Shown here piece after piece: positions 12,925 to 24,778 of a stretch of DNA of 64,000 nucleotides. The position numbers and the translations under genes were made by a program. Source of the stretch: Circinella umbellata (taxonomy: Eukaryota; Mucoromycota; Mucoromycetes; Mucorales; Lichtheimiaceae); NCBI GenBank assembly GCA_025093555.1, contig JAIWNF010000003.1, positions 930,001-994,000 on the forward strand, given 5' to 3'. The notes under the pieces were generated by a model. That model was not told the origin of the DNA. It saw only the letters and a list, made by a program, of their open reading frames with translations, and searched no databases. How positions within the stretch are numbered: position 1 is the stretch's first letter; each line of letters begins with the position of its first letter.

Positions 12925-13519
12925 ATGTCTGCTGTAGCACCTGTCAACATTCGTCGAGCCGATCCTAACACACCTCTTCCTGCTGAATATTCAACTACTC
13001 CCCACGGAACGATTTATGGCTCAACTCCTGGAGGTACAGATTAAAAAATGAAATTCGTTTCATTTTCTTTTTGTTTCTTTTTTTTTATATATATTGTTTC
13101 CACATTACATATACATTATATGAGACACGTTTTGGTGAACAATAAAAGATAGGTACTCGTGTTATCTATGATCGATCGACGTTACTTGCCTTGTCCAATA
13201 GTCAACTGGCAAAAACTCCACCTACAAAAATGATGTATGTAGCTGGTGTTACTAAGGCAGGCGGTAACCAAGAGAACGGTAACAGCTCGCTTCATCCAAG
13301 TTCTGCAAATACTCCTCTTCGACGAGCTGCTGATGTTAAACGTGAAGAAGAAGAAAAGAAAAAGACCTGTAAGTTTTGGACCTATATAAAATTAAGAGAG
13401 AAGAGAGAAATAAAAGTATGGGATATAACCTCTTTAATGTTTCATATAATATTATTTAAATAGATAATCCTTATGCTGTTCTTAACAGTGAAGATGGCAT
13501 GTTTGACATGGAGGACTAA
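12925..13519 (+). CDS. eIF4E-binding protein (4E-BP), metazoan type
   Basis: Three exons (12925-13033, 13153-13368, 13464-13519) give 126 residues, close to the 118 of human 4E-BP1. The alignment to animal 4E-BP runs through the core: EYSTTPHGT and GSTPGGT match the two N-terminal priming Thr-Pro sites (here Thr25 and Thr34). TRVIYDRSTLLAL contains the eIF4E-binding motif Y-x4-L-phi at Tyr42-Leu48. LAKTPPTKMMYVAGVT matches the third Thr-Pro site and the following PGVT segment. The last five residues are FDMED, close to the TOS motif FEMDI that recruits TORC1 through Raptor. The protein should bind eIF4E, block eIF4G and repress cap-dependent translation until TOR phosphorylates it (family knowledge). 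A Glu/Lys-rich stretch precedes the last intron. The small exons make it easy to miss in automated annotation. Confidence 0.88.
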
Positions 13520-13925
13520 CTGAAATAAAAATAAAAAGTTCTTTGCACGTTATTTGTTCCCTTCCCTTCACCATTTTTCACTCTGATCCTTCTTCGCTTC
13601 TTTCTTCCTTACCCGTTTTTACCTGATATTTATCATATTTAATCGTGTTTTATTTTCGTACGATTACATACACACACATATCACAAAACATATTAATTGA
13701 TCTGGCACTTCCCCTTCTCCCTTTTTTTTCATTTTTCTTTGGTGTTCTTTTCTTCTTTGGTTTTCGTACGCAGCTATTATTATTATTATTTTCTGTAGTG
13801 ACAAATGATGATGAAAGTTATTTTCATATTATATTTCTTTAAAACAAAGGAATATCATTTTATTTAACTTATATGAAAAACACGTATATAAATACATCTT
13901 ATTACAGTTTGTTGTTTTATTTTAT
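13520..13925. other. Convergent 3' region, 4E-BP and esterase
   Basis: Holds the 3' untranslated regions of two convergent genes. It is strongly T-rich. An apparent open frame at 13645-13842 is low-complexity Phe/Leu and is not believed. Confidence 0.55.
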
Positions 13926-15261
13926 TTACAAATTAGCTTTATTAGCATTCCATGTCTTCTTTAACAAATCAATTGTTTGGGCAATAGTAGCTTTTGTTTG
14001 AGGTTTATCCATAGTAGTCAGGTAACCATGCTGAACACCTATATAATGTACAGGAACAACTTCAACTCCAGCACGGATTAATTTTTTGGCAAAAGCAGCT
14101 CCTTCATCCTTGAGTACATCATAATCAGCAGTTACTACCAAAGTTGGTGGTAATCCTTCAAGGTCTTCTTTGCTTGCATTCATTGGTACTGCCTTGATTT
14201 CTTTTTCGCGAACTTCAGGAGGAGCATAACAATCCCATACATACATCATTACATGTCTAGCTACCATATTATTATCTTTATGCTGAATATATGACGCAGT
14301 GTTGAAATCAGTACCGAGTACTGGATAGTAGAGAATTTGATAACTAATAGTTTTATTTCCACGTTCTTTGCAGAGCACTATATCAATATCATATTTCTAA
14401 AGTCAGCTATCACGTTATGTAATTTTTAAACCTTTGTCCTTTGTCATTATTTTAGTTTTAACTTACTACAAAGAGCCGCTGTAAGATTTCCACCAGCAGA
14501 ATCTTAGAATTGTATAGTTTTAAGTTAGTGTTAATTACTGGGAAACAATGAGTAAGATTTTTATTTCTTTTTACCTCCACCAACGGCGATACGTTTAGGA
14601 TCAATATAAAGTGATTTCGCGTTGTCAGTCATCCAAGTTAACGCAGCATAACATTCTTCAAGCGCAGTTGGATATTGAGCTTCTGGACTTGGAGAATATT
14701 CGACAAAAATGATTGCAGCTGGTGTCTGTTCTGCAAGCTATATAACATACGACAATTGTAAACTGAAATGAGACCAATGAAAAGAAAGATACTAGTATTT
14801 ACATCTTCCTAATATGATTATTCTACTATTTACTTCATAGACTAAAGGTCCGTGGGTTTTTAAACTTCCAAATACCCATCCACCACCGTGTCTAGTATAA
14901 CGATCATAATAAAAAAGATAGCAACATATTATGTCAATATATATACATATATAAACATGTTTTGCATCACAAAAACTAACATGTAAAGAATGGCCGGTAA
15001 AACCATATTTTCAGATCCTGCAGGTCGGATATGTGTTATTTTAACACTTATGTTATTTTGAGTAATAAAGATATCTTGTTCAACAATACTATCTGGTTTA
15101 GGTGGTAGCATTTGAGCTGCATTCAAATCAAACACTTTTCGCACAGCTGAAGGTTGAGTTACCTCTTCCTCGGTCATTCCCATTTGCTCCTTGAATGCAT
15201 TAACCAAAAATGGATGCAAAGGAAATGGCTTATATTTCTTTACACTTTCATTTGATGCCAT
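13926..15261 (-). CDS. Alpha/beta hydrolase, hormone-sensitive lipase type esterase
   Basis: Five exons (14981-15261, 14834-14891, 14575-14737, 14467-14502, 13926-14377) give 329 residues. The signature of the HSL/class IV family is complete: oxyanion hole HGGGWVFGS, nucleophile elbow GGDSAGGNL, acid ADYDVLKDEG, and catalytic histidine in VQHGY. The enzyme should hydrolyse short-chain carboxyl esters or a small-molecule ester or lactone; the true substrate cannot be told. No signal peptide is present (MASNESVKKYKPF), so it is probably cytosolic. The 36-base fourth exon carries the serine of the nucleophile elbow. The gene converges on the 4E-BP gene. A gene of this family may belong to detoxification or secondary metabolism, but no such partners are next to it. 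Confidence 0.88.
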
Positions 15262-18004
15262 AATAATAGTACGGTAGATATTAAAAAAAAAGAAGTAGCT
15301 GAAAAGAAAAGGGATGAACTCACTGCAGGTACCGAAAAAAAAAATAAGACTTTGTCGGGTTTTCTTTTTTGGTGTATCTTAAATGGTGAGAAAAATGATT
15401 GGTAAGATATTTGCAGACAAGGAAAACTCACACATAATCTTTTATAATACATATTAAGTAGTCGTTGATCACAGTAAACAGAGGATATTACTTTAAACTC
15501 TGATGATCCCGAAATTTTAGGAAAGTGTATGGAATGGGGGTATATTTTCGATATCATTCATCAAATAATACCTGTTCGTTATGAGTGGATGATAAGCAAT
15601 AATACTTATAAATCTTACTTATGTATCTATGGTTTTTTTATTACAGCACTGACTGTTCAAATACTAAGTATGACACGCTCCATTATTAAAACTGAGACAG
15701 AAAGCATATGTGATACGTAAATTAATTATTATGCTGTAGCAGAAAAGATGTTGATAAACGAAAAGATATAGAAACAATAATCACATTCTGGTTTTTAAGT
15801 CAAAACTTGTGCATTCTATTAACCTATACGTATAGATACTTGTAATGATTTACTAATCAAAGTATTGACATCTCACCGTCACGTTCCATGGTGTTTTTCT
15901 TTAACTTGGAACAGTTATCATATTGACTGGCGACATAGTATAGAGGGCATATTTTTTTGTGATAAACTACAAATCCATTCAAATATGCTATAACTTGGAT
16001 ATAATAAATCGGGACAGAAGTGTAACTTAAAAAAAAGACGAAGATAGTACAATTTACCCTGAATGATATATAGTGATACACGATTAGGATGATCCCTTTC
16101 CAGTAGTACAAAGAATCGCAATAATAAAAACTGTATTATCGTCAAACTTACTCTTAGAGCGGTAATCGATGAAAGGAAATGAATTTCACCTAATGCTGGA
16201 TAATAATTGACAGGTGTTTAACATTGATAACAAGCTTTTGTGCAACCATACTAGAAATACCTTGTGGCGAGGGACCCGCGGCATTTTATTGTATTGTATT
16301 TCATAAAAGGTAACAGTCTGCTGATATGTATTTGTTATTATCACAGAAATCATACACCATACCTAATTGAGAATAAACATTATTCGTGGCGTTACTGAAC
16401 ACTTATTTCTGCAACATTTAAGAACGCTTTAATCAATAAAGATATCAATTAATATAGCAATTATAAAGTTTATTATCTCTTAATTTGAGTAAGTAGCAAC
16501 ACTATTTTTATTGATTAATGATCAAATACTTTTTACTTAAAGCTGTGACAATATCAAAAATCTATGTCGTCCATTGATAATTTATTCTTCACAAACTAAA
16601 AGCCAAATAAAATAAGCAGTACCTATGACTATACATTCAAAAATAGATAATCTTTGAAAGGGGAGGAATAAACTGCTGAAAACATATAAAAAAATTGTAC
16701 TTGTCATTACCCGTGCACAATCTACTACAATTATAGTTAATGTTTGCTTGCCATTCTTCAAATTCCTGGTAGACGACAACATAAAAAAAAAGGACATTGA
16801 TAACGGCGAAAAATACTTTTTCATCATTATTTAAAATTGTTTAATGCATTTTTTTTTCAATACGTATGATAACTACAGTATATTGTAATATTATAAAGTT
16901 ACGTAATAATACTGTTGATGAAAAATCCGTAAGGTCACTATGCCTATATTAACGTTTTATTGATTAGTCCTCGGATTTAACATAGATATATATATATATA
17001 TATATATATCAATAAGAATAAAATGGGATTCGTATTTTTTTTTGTTTAGCTTTCTGTGAAAAATGTACTTTTTTTATTTAGCTCGGTCCCAGGACACGAT
17101 GGTACTCTAATAATAGAAAATATGCTCGTACGTAGTAGAACAAAGGTATGAAACATCACGTGTGCTAGTGACCATATATCCTTTTGAGCAGTAAAAAAAA
17201 AACTTACAAGAAATGCATTGTGCCAAAATATATGTATGATAAACAACATTGTGTTGGTTATAATAGTGGTGGTACTAACATTAGCTTGGCGCAATCAAGT
17301 TGTTTTAAACAAACGCTTACACATTTGTACTTTCTCCATTGTGACTTATAAATGATATTTAAGCTTGAATTGGATAATTAATATAAAATAGAACTACATA
17401 CGTATTAACAAGGAATGATATATTAATTTTAAAGAATCTATAGAATACTGTATGTTGCTAATTAAGGAAGAGGGAAAAATGGAAGTAGCAATATATAGTT
17501 TTTTATTGGATAAGCATCAATAGTTGAGAAGTTTGTGGCAAAGTAGCAAACATTAATATTGTAATAAATACAGTAAATTATTGCATTCTAATTACTTTTT
17601 TATATGATTAAACTTTGTAAAGTATAATTGACAACTAAGAATAAGCCTAATTGAAGATGATGGTGACCAGAAAAAAACGATAAATCGGTGTAAATGCTAA
17701 TTAAGTTAGGTTAAAACATGGGAGGTTTTTTTGGGGGAAAGAAGGGGCACCTTTCAGTCAGATTCAATGGAAACAGTGGAACAATATATCAAAAAGGTAA
17801 AAAAAATATGTAGTTTATTTATATTACTGCGTGCGGAGTAGCCAACAATATTGGAAAGAAAGAAAGAAGTATGCACAACTACTAGCCTGTGTTCCTAAAA
17901 ATATGGAAATGTCATATTACCTTCTGACCCTGACATTTACTATAAAAACTCACTCTTTTCTTTTTTTTTTCTTTGTCTTCTTCTTTGTTTTTATTCACTA
18001 AATA
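15262..18004. other. Long gene-poor stretch between esterase and SSI-like gene
   Basis: About 2.7 kb. Open frames on both strands (for example 15529-15720 plus, 16582-16827 minus, 17046-17294 minus) are short, AT-driven and show no family features. A (TA)n tract lies at 16986-17009. A T-rich pyrimidine leader at 17951-17990 belongs to the next gene. Confidence 0.5.
16986..17009. repeat. (TA)n dinucleotide repeat
   Basis: An uninterrupted TA run of 24 bases in intergenic DNA. Similar shorter runs occur elsewhere. Confidence 0.9.
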
Positions 18005-18561
18005 ATGAAATATCTATATACATTATCACTTTTCTTGGCTGCTACCATTGTTAATGCGAATAACAGCAATCCTGTTTCCATTCCAACACAAACAAGTAAG
18101 TATCCAGACCCCGGATTAATACTTCTGCGATATATGACTTATGACAATACGCAGTATCAGTATAACATATCATATAATTTCTTTTGGACACTAAATAAAA
18201 CTGATTAGATATTAAAATCAGTGTTATGGAGAATGTTAATAACTACGAATGGTCTTTGATTTGTAACCCAAATGGCGAAACCAATGGAAATCACCCAGAA
18301 AAAGAAGCGGTTTGTAGTGCTATTGAACAACTACAAGTTCCTTTGGATGAAGCTATCAAAAATGCACAGCCTGATGGCGCTTGTACTCAAATTTATGAGC
18401 CTGTAAAATTAGCCATCAATGGTATTGTTGATGGTAAAGAAGTACAAGTAGTCAAAGAATTTTCGAATTCATGCGTGATGAATCTTACATTGACGGCTGC
18501 TGGAATTCCAAAATTACTTCCCATAAATCAAGATGGGACATACAATGTTGACAACAACTAG
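18005..18561 (+). CDS. Secreted subtilisin-inhibitor-like (SSI) protein
   Basis: Two exons (18005-18095, 18209-18561) encode 147 residues. A signal peptide (MKYLYTLSLFLAATIVNA) is followed by a short linker and one SSI-like domain. The SSI landmarks are SLICNPNG...HP....AVC (first disulfide pair), DGACTQIYEPV (reactive loop) and EFSNSC (second disulfide partner). All four cysteines of the Streptomyces inhibitor are matched. In SSI the reactive loop reads C-P-M-V-Y-D-P-V with P1 Met. Here it is C-T-Q-I-Y-E-P-V, so the predicted P1 is Gln, which would alter the target protease. The protein should be an extracellular serine protease inhibitor (family inference). The intron sits right after the signal peptide. 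A tail of about 30 residues after the last Cys is unlike bacterial SSI, which ends soon after it. Confidence 0.78.
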
Positions 18562-21515
18562 AAATAAAAGAGTAGTACTATCTTTATAAAGGATCATACG
18601 TATATCAAATAAACAATATATTTATCCCATGAGGTTTTTCTTTTCTATCAGAATACGAATAACAATCGTTCTACGTATTAATTATTCATCAAAACGATTT
18701 AATGTACTAATTACGTAGTTTGATGTATTTACTGTATGTTGATATATGCTTATTGGATAAAGAAAATATAGAGTTTTATGGAACAGTATTCAATTTTTTT
18801 TACAGTATAAAAGTTACGTAGGAAACGTTTTGAGATATATGTAGTGTAAATCGTAATGATTAAAATACTACATTCAAACGAGAGTACTACAACTGTCACG
18901 TCCTATGAAACTAAAACTTAAAATGTAGTTACGCATTCAACTTTCGTTCTTACGTAACCTATTAAAAGTCGGTCAACATATTGAGGCTGAATAAAAACAT
19001 CTAAAGCTGCTCAAACTTGTTTTTTTTAACAAATAGATAACGAGTTTTCTTGTATTTTGATACGTAGGTTTTACTGTGTTTTTATGTACTTATTCTTAGT
19101 TGCTTTTTTCTTATTTAACTTTACCAGTTTGGCCATCAAGTATCTAGTAAAAACAAGTACTTTAAACAAGCTTACTAGTAAATAAAAAAAGATAGCTAAG
19201 ATATTGAAAAATTTACTTGGTGTGTGTTTATTTTCCACAGCCTGATGTCCCAATAAAAAGAAAATTATAATGTGGAAGGTCAAATAATATTTCTAAGTAC
19301 GTATTATATATCTGAATGCACAGAAAAACATAATTTCTAATTATACCTTTATAAAAGTCATTTACACGTAACGCCCTACTTTTCGATAAATTTTGCAATT
19401 GCTAAATAAAGAATACGTAGTAATAAAAAAAAGGGCATTTACATTACCAGTAAAGTAAGGCTTGCTATTCCAGAAAAGTGGAATAACATAAATAGAAGTT
19501 GCTTGGGACATACATAAACATATGCAGGTTGATCATTTTTTTTGCCCACTCTCGTTTAACAAAAACAATGATCAGCATAAAGTTTCTTTGTTTTGAACAA
19601 AGAATATTATATATAGTACGTAGGGCATTCTCATTTGGTAAGTTTTTTTTTTCTTTTTTTTTTTCCGGTCTTTATGTTGGTTGACATAATATAGAATAGT
19701 AATTGTCTAACTAAAAATTATTTAGCATTCTTATACATAATACATATAAAAATGTCATCTTGCTTCGCTGAAACTAATATTTTATTATTTCTACTGGGGT
19801 TTTTCGATCGATATATCTTCTCTTTTACTCTATGCATCTAATTATATATATATATAATCTTTTAAATGCATTGTGTACTTCATGCAAAAGCAGTCATACG
19901 CCCTAAAATGCAGGTCAATTTAATTCTCCAATTAAAAAACAAAAAAATTTCAATTCCACAATAATAAGATCATTGTTAAATTGACAAATATATTAGGTAG
20001 TGTTGATGGTAGTAGCATTTTCTTGTTTATTTTACAGAGAATATATAGGATTTGATGTTATTCAAACTGGTTTAACTTGAATAAGACATCCATTGAAATA
20101 CATATGAACGTTCCAATGTATTTATGTCACACGTTTCGTGCATATAATAATATAAAAGTCGAATAATTAAGATGGGACAAAATGTTTCATAATGTCACTC
20201 ACTTTTCATTCAAACCTACGTAGATAGTATCGAATTTTTTGGTATACAATATTTATGGATGATAAAATGATAGTGCCTCTAAAAAAAGAGAAACAGATCA
20301 GTATATTTTTTGTTTACATAAAGTATACGTAGCACTTTTGTGGAATTTAAACATTTCCGGTACCCCTTAGCAAACCTTAAATTTATTAAGGTTTTCAGAT
20401 CTGGAAAAATAAAAAGTAAATAATATGACATGAAGATGCATTACAACTACTAATTACAAAAGCCAAAAAGTTATCATTTTTCTATTTATACATTATAATA
20501 ATAACAGTTTAACTTTAGCATCTATTAGTTGAATACAGCATTAAGAAGACAAGACGAAGAAGAAAATTTATAAATAATATTTCAGCTGACTCTGACATTT
20601 CCAAGTAGCATTATGTACTATGATATATAAAAAATTTCATCAACCATACAAATATATCATAGTGACAAAAATAAGTAATGGTACATACATAAAAAATCTC
20701 TTGTTAGAACATATTATTAAAAGAATTTCTCCATCGTACTTCTGTGATTAAACAGAACAGCTAATATATATACTATTTTTTAGTTTCTTTAATGTATATC
20801 TTTTTCTTTTTATCTATCTCACTTGTTGCTATAAAGGGGTACTTAATTAGCTTTGTAAATAATGAAACTAGTAAAGAACTTGGTGGCAAACGTAGAAATA
20901 TATATATATAAGGGCGGTGTATGTAGTATAGCTGCAAATCCAAATTGTTTCTTTGCTTTACTTGTTCGGTATATTTTTCGGTAAATAAGAAAGCCAAAAA
21001 AAAAAAAAAAGAAAAGCTTATATAAATTACTTCATATCCTTGTTGCTTTTTTTCCTATTATCCTGATTTAAGTACACTCTTTATAAGAATATTATCTTCT
21101 CGATCTTTGCATATTTATATATGTATACATATTCGCACGAATACGTAACATGTTGGTTAACTATAATAATTATAAGAACGGGTTTTTATGGTGAGAAGTT
21201 TTGTCTGTGCATCTTTTATTCAATTTCCCAAATTAGGAAATATATTGAAGTTATTATGAAGGAAAAGTCGTTACACCGAACGACTTTTTAATAACTCCAT
21301 TATTCCGTAAAAAAGGCCCTTTTTAATCGGATTAAAGGAAGAATATTGGTAAAAAAAAAAGTAGAGAATGTTATATACTTACTTCCCACGAGAAGAGAAA
21401 TCTCAGTAAGAAATTTATGTACCACTGAGCGATTCATATAAGTATATATATTGAATAAGCTATTCCAGATTTTTTTCTTCTGTTCTCTTTTTAATTGATA
21501 ATTATTACCTAAATT
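18562..21515. other. Gene-poor stretch rich in TACGTA palindromes
   Basis: About 2.95 kb without a believable gene. Open frames at 19071-19283 (minus), 19499-19684 (plus), 20773-20997 (minus) and 21300-21551 (minus) lack any family feature. Ten TACGTA hexamers lie between 18672 and 20331. The last 150 bases, with T-rich tracts, are the likely promoter of the polygalacturonase gene. Confidence 0.5.
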
Positions 21516-23353
21516 ATGAAATTGACGATGAACGTCACTCATCGTCATCATCGTGGATTAATTTTCCTTATTATTGTATCTTTATTTTTAATTATCACTA
21601 CGGGATTAGTGCCCGTTGACGCAAAGAAAGGAAGACGAACATGTATTATTCCACATAAAAAAGGACAAGATTCATCTGATGCGATTATATCTACATTTGA
21701 AAAATGTAGTCATAATTCGCGAGTCGTATTCAACAAGAACAAAGATTATTTGGTATCTAAGCCTATGAACATTAGTGGGTTAAATGACGTACATATTTCA
21801 ATTCAAGGCAATGTGACATTTGACGATAGTAATATGACTTATTGGCAAGAAAATATCTTTTTACTTGATTTCCAAAGTGCTGGTACTTATTGGATTACAA
21901 GTGGTGATGATATTGTTGTTGATGGTGGTGGTACTGTAAATGGTCAAGGTCAAGTTTGGTGGGATGCTAAGGTAAAAATAAAAATATAAATGTTGTGTAT
22001 TTACGTATTTTAAATTTTATCAAGAAAAAAGAAATGCACAAATGAGTATTCTAATTAAGGCACATTGACGTCATTGCCTTATTTTTACTTATAATTAGGC
22101 TAAAGATCCTCGTCCAGTACTTATGACGTTTGACAAGGTCAATGGTTTGCACGTTTCAAATATTTGGGTTATTCAATCCCCATTCTGGCATATTTTTGTT
22201 AGAGATACGCATCATGCTGTATTTACTGATATCAATATCAAATCCAAGTCCAATTCTTCTGTAAGATTATAAAAAATAGAGTTACGTCTAGTAAAAAAAA
22301 AAGATAATATACAAACACACCATGCTAAAATTTATAGTTACAATATTATAGTTCTTTACCCATAATTCGGATGGTTGGGATTTATTACGTAGTAGTGACA
22401 TTGTCATTAAAGATTCCGTTATTCAAAATGAAGATGATTGTGTTTCTTTCAAATATAATGCTACTGATATTGTAATTCAAAATTTGGATTGTACTGGATC
22501 CCATGGGTTATCCGTTGGTTCTCTTGGTCAATATTCACGTGATGGACAAATTGATGTTGTTAAAAACATTCTTGTTCAAGATATTACGTGCCGTGATTGT
22601 GAAAACGGAGCAAGGTAAATATTTAGTTAACAATAATATTCTTTTTTATACTTTATCAATGAGACTACAGTAATGTGTTGCAGTGAAAAAAAAAATCTTT
22701 ACGAACAGTGAAACATGAATGTAATTATAGCTTAATAACCAAATTTTATTATATATTATCTTAACAAAAATAATTATATTCAAATTTAGAATAAAAGCTT
22801 GGGCTGGTGGTAAGGGGTTAGTCGAGAATGTTACATTCAGTAATATTGAAGTAACAAATGCTGAAAATCCGATTGTGATCACAACTCGTAAGTTTTTTAT
22901 TTGTATTTTTTTTATACGTATATCTATATTACTGTTATTTTCTCTCTCTCTAGTAGTTGCTGTTGACAACTAGCGTAACGATAACAACAACACATTTTTT
23001 CTTAAAAAAAAAAAGAAATACTATAAGTAATTGATTATTACCTTGATGTGAGAAACTAAAAAAGATACAATTTATTATTAGATTATTGTGATGGTAATCA
23101 AATGGAATTTTGTAATGGATCAGCTGACGAGTCTCTCACAATTCGTGATATTATATTTAACAATATTTTTGGGTCCGCAAGCGAAGATGGTAAACCTATT
23201 GTGAATTTGAATTGCTCTGTGAATACACCATGCAGTGATATCAAACTTACAAACATTGATATTGAACCTTCAAGTAAAACATCTACAGATAATGTATGTG
23301 AACATGTTGAAGGTGCTGAAAAAATGCCTTATTGTCCACAGTATAATCAGTAA
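21516..23353 (+). CDS. Secreted polygalacturonase, GH28 (exo type)
   Basis: Five exons (21516-21971, 22099-22260, 22352-22614, 22790-22887, 23082-23353) give 416 residues. The N-terminus has a hydrophobic signal segment (FLIIVSLFLIITTGLVPVDA). The right-handed beta-helix enzyme shows all four GH28 motifs: HNSDGWDLL (NTD-type, with Ser for Thr), NEDDCVSFK (DD pair), GSHGLSVGSLG (catalytic GHG) and RIKAW (RIK). The aspartates and histidine needed for inverting hydrolysis of polygalacturonic acid are present. The NSDG variant, the SVGSLG segment and the overall length fit the exo-polygalacturonases of Rhizopus and related fungi. Several N-glycosylation sequons (NVT, NMT, NAT) suit a secreted enzyme. 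The C-terminus has paired Cys (NCSVNTPCSD, CEHV...PYCPQ). The likely role is growth on pectin of plant debris. Confidence 0.93.
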
Positions 23354-24427
23354 ACAACTGCATATATTATAACAAATAAATAAACAAATAATTTTTTTAA
23401 TCCATTCATTATTACTCACCCGACATTTCACAAAAAAAAAAACCAACGTGATGAGCGAAATAGAGCACAATAGATGATACATGACTGATCAAAAGTCCGA
23501 ATCGTACGTATATTATGATAAGACATAAATAAAATAGTTCACCTTGTTGTCAAACAATTAATCAAACCAATATCAAAAGTATATATTATGAAAATGAGAA
23601 AGAGGGAAAGGTAAAGTGTATTATATGTAAGAGAAGGAAAATTACGGTTTGCGTTTCAAAAGATAGATAAGTATACAAGGAGTTATTTGAATCCTTTATT
23701 TTTTGATAATAATAATAGTACATTCTTTCACAGGTCTCATGGTAATTATGGGGGGGTATTGAGAAGGTGCACTATAGGTGTAGCGGAGGAATTGATGGTA
23801 GGAGTAGAAAGGATAAAGAGGAGAATCAAGAGGAGAGGGAATGAGAGTATTTGTGTTGTGTGTGTGTGTGTGTGTGTGTATCATAAGCATGATGAATAAA
23901 ATAACTCCGTACTGCCAAGACATTGATCTCTACATATACATATGTTATTATACGGAACATGTACAAAGGAACTATAGCCTTTATTTGAATATTGGAATTA
24001 TGAGAAAGAAAAAGTAATCACAATTAATATCAGTATAGTAATGTTACGTATTATCATTTACATGATATATTGATTAATGATGGCAAGTGATAATGGTATG
24101 ATATTATTGAAAAAAGATGAGTGGCAGGATAAAAGGCACAATACTCAAAAACTCTGTTTTTTTTTCGGTCAAGTTCGGATTTCAAGATGAGGGGTTATGT
24201 CCATCAAAACATATAAACATACGATATAAACATAGCCCATATTTTTCTAGTATACTTTTTATTTTTGGTGGGAAAAGTTAAAAAAAAAATTCTAATTATA
24301 TTTAACATCCATCCACTTCTCCCCCCCCGACTTTTCTTTTTCTTTCTCTTTTTCTCTTTCAACTTTTAATCCTTCAATCAAAAATATATTTTATCACTAT
24401 TCAATAAATTATCCTATAAAAATAAAC
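23354..24427. other. Intergenic with (GT)n repeat
   Basis: No credible gene. A (GT)n microsatellite lies at 23857-23879; open frames overlapping it on both strands (23687-23923) are repeat artefacts. The region 24310-24370 is a C- and CT-rich leader for the next gene. Confidence 0.55.
23857..23879. repeat. (GT)n dinucleotide repeat
   Basis: An uninterrupted GT run in intergenic DNA. Confidence 0.9.
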
Positions 24428-24778
24428 ATGACTACTACTATTACTACAACTACATCCTTTGTACGACAATGGCGACGGATCTTTCGTACTAATATCACAC
24501 GCCGAAAATCGACATCTTCTAATCAATCTTCTGATTCTAATAAATCAAATAAATCTGTACGATTTCAAACAGTTGATTCAGTTTACTATACACACAGTTC
24601 GCAAGAATATGATCGAACACCAGTACAAGAAGACACAGCAAGACCTGTATTAGGACAATTATTCTTTATAAATAATGAAGATATGAATGATCAAGCTCTT
24701 GTAAAAAATACAAATCAAAATAGACAGCGAAGCATTCAAACAATTGCAATTCATATTGCACTGCGCGCTATGCGATGA
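24428..24778 (+). CDS. Small basic fungal protein with RVxF-like motif
   Basis: A single open frame of 116 residues without introns. A Thr-rich start is followed by a basic segment (WRRIFRTNITRRKS), a Ser/Asn linker, then KSVRFQ and DSVYYTHSSQEYDRTPV. The second block resembles a short segment I recall from small fungal proteins of unknown function (VRF, then YYTHSS.EYDR), so the gene is probably real despite its small size. KSVRF matches the RVxF consensus for docking to protein phosphatase 1 (motif match only). A CT-rich leader lies upstream and a (CAA)n-containing 3' region lies downstream. I do not recognise a specific function. Confidence 0.6.
   Translation: MTTTITTTTSFVRQWRRIFRTNITRRKSTSSNQSSDSNKSNKSVRFQTVDSVYYTHSSQEYDRTPVQEDTARPVLGQLFFINNEDMNDQALVKNTNQNRQRSIQTIAIHIALRAMR

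Noticed and set aside
16250..16320. Possible tRNA-like GC-richer patch
   Set aside because: I could not fold a cloverleaf with a proper T-arm and acceptor stem.
17046..17294. 82-codon minus-strand open frame
   Set aside because: No recognisable domain, no flanking exons in frame, composition of random AT-rich DNA.
23687..23923. Overlapping open frames on both strands around the (GT)n repeat
   Set aside because: They depend on the microsatellite and show no protein features.
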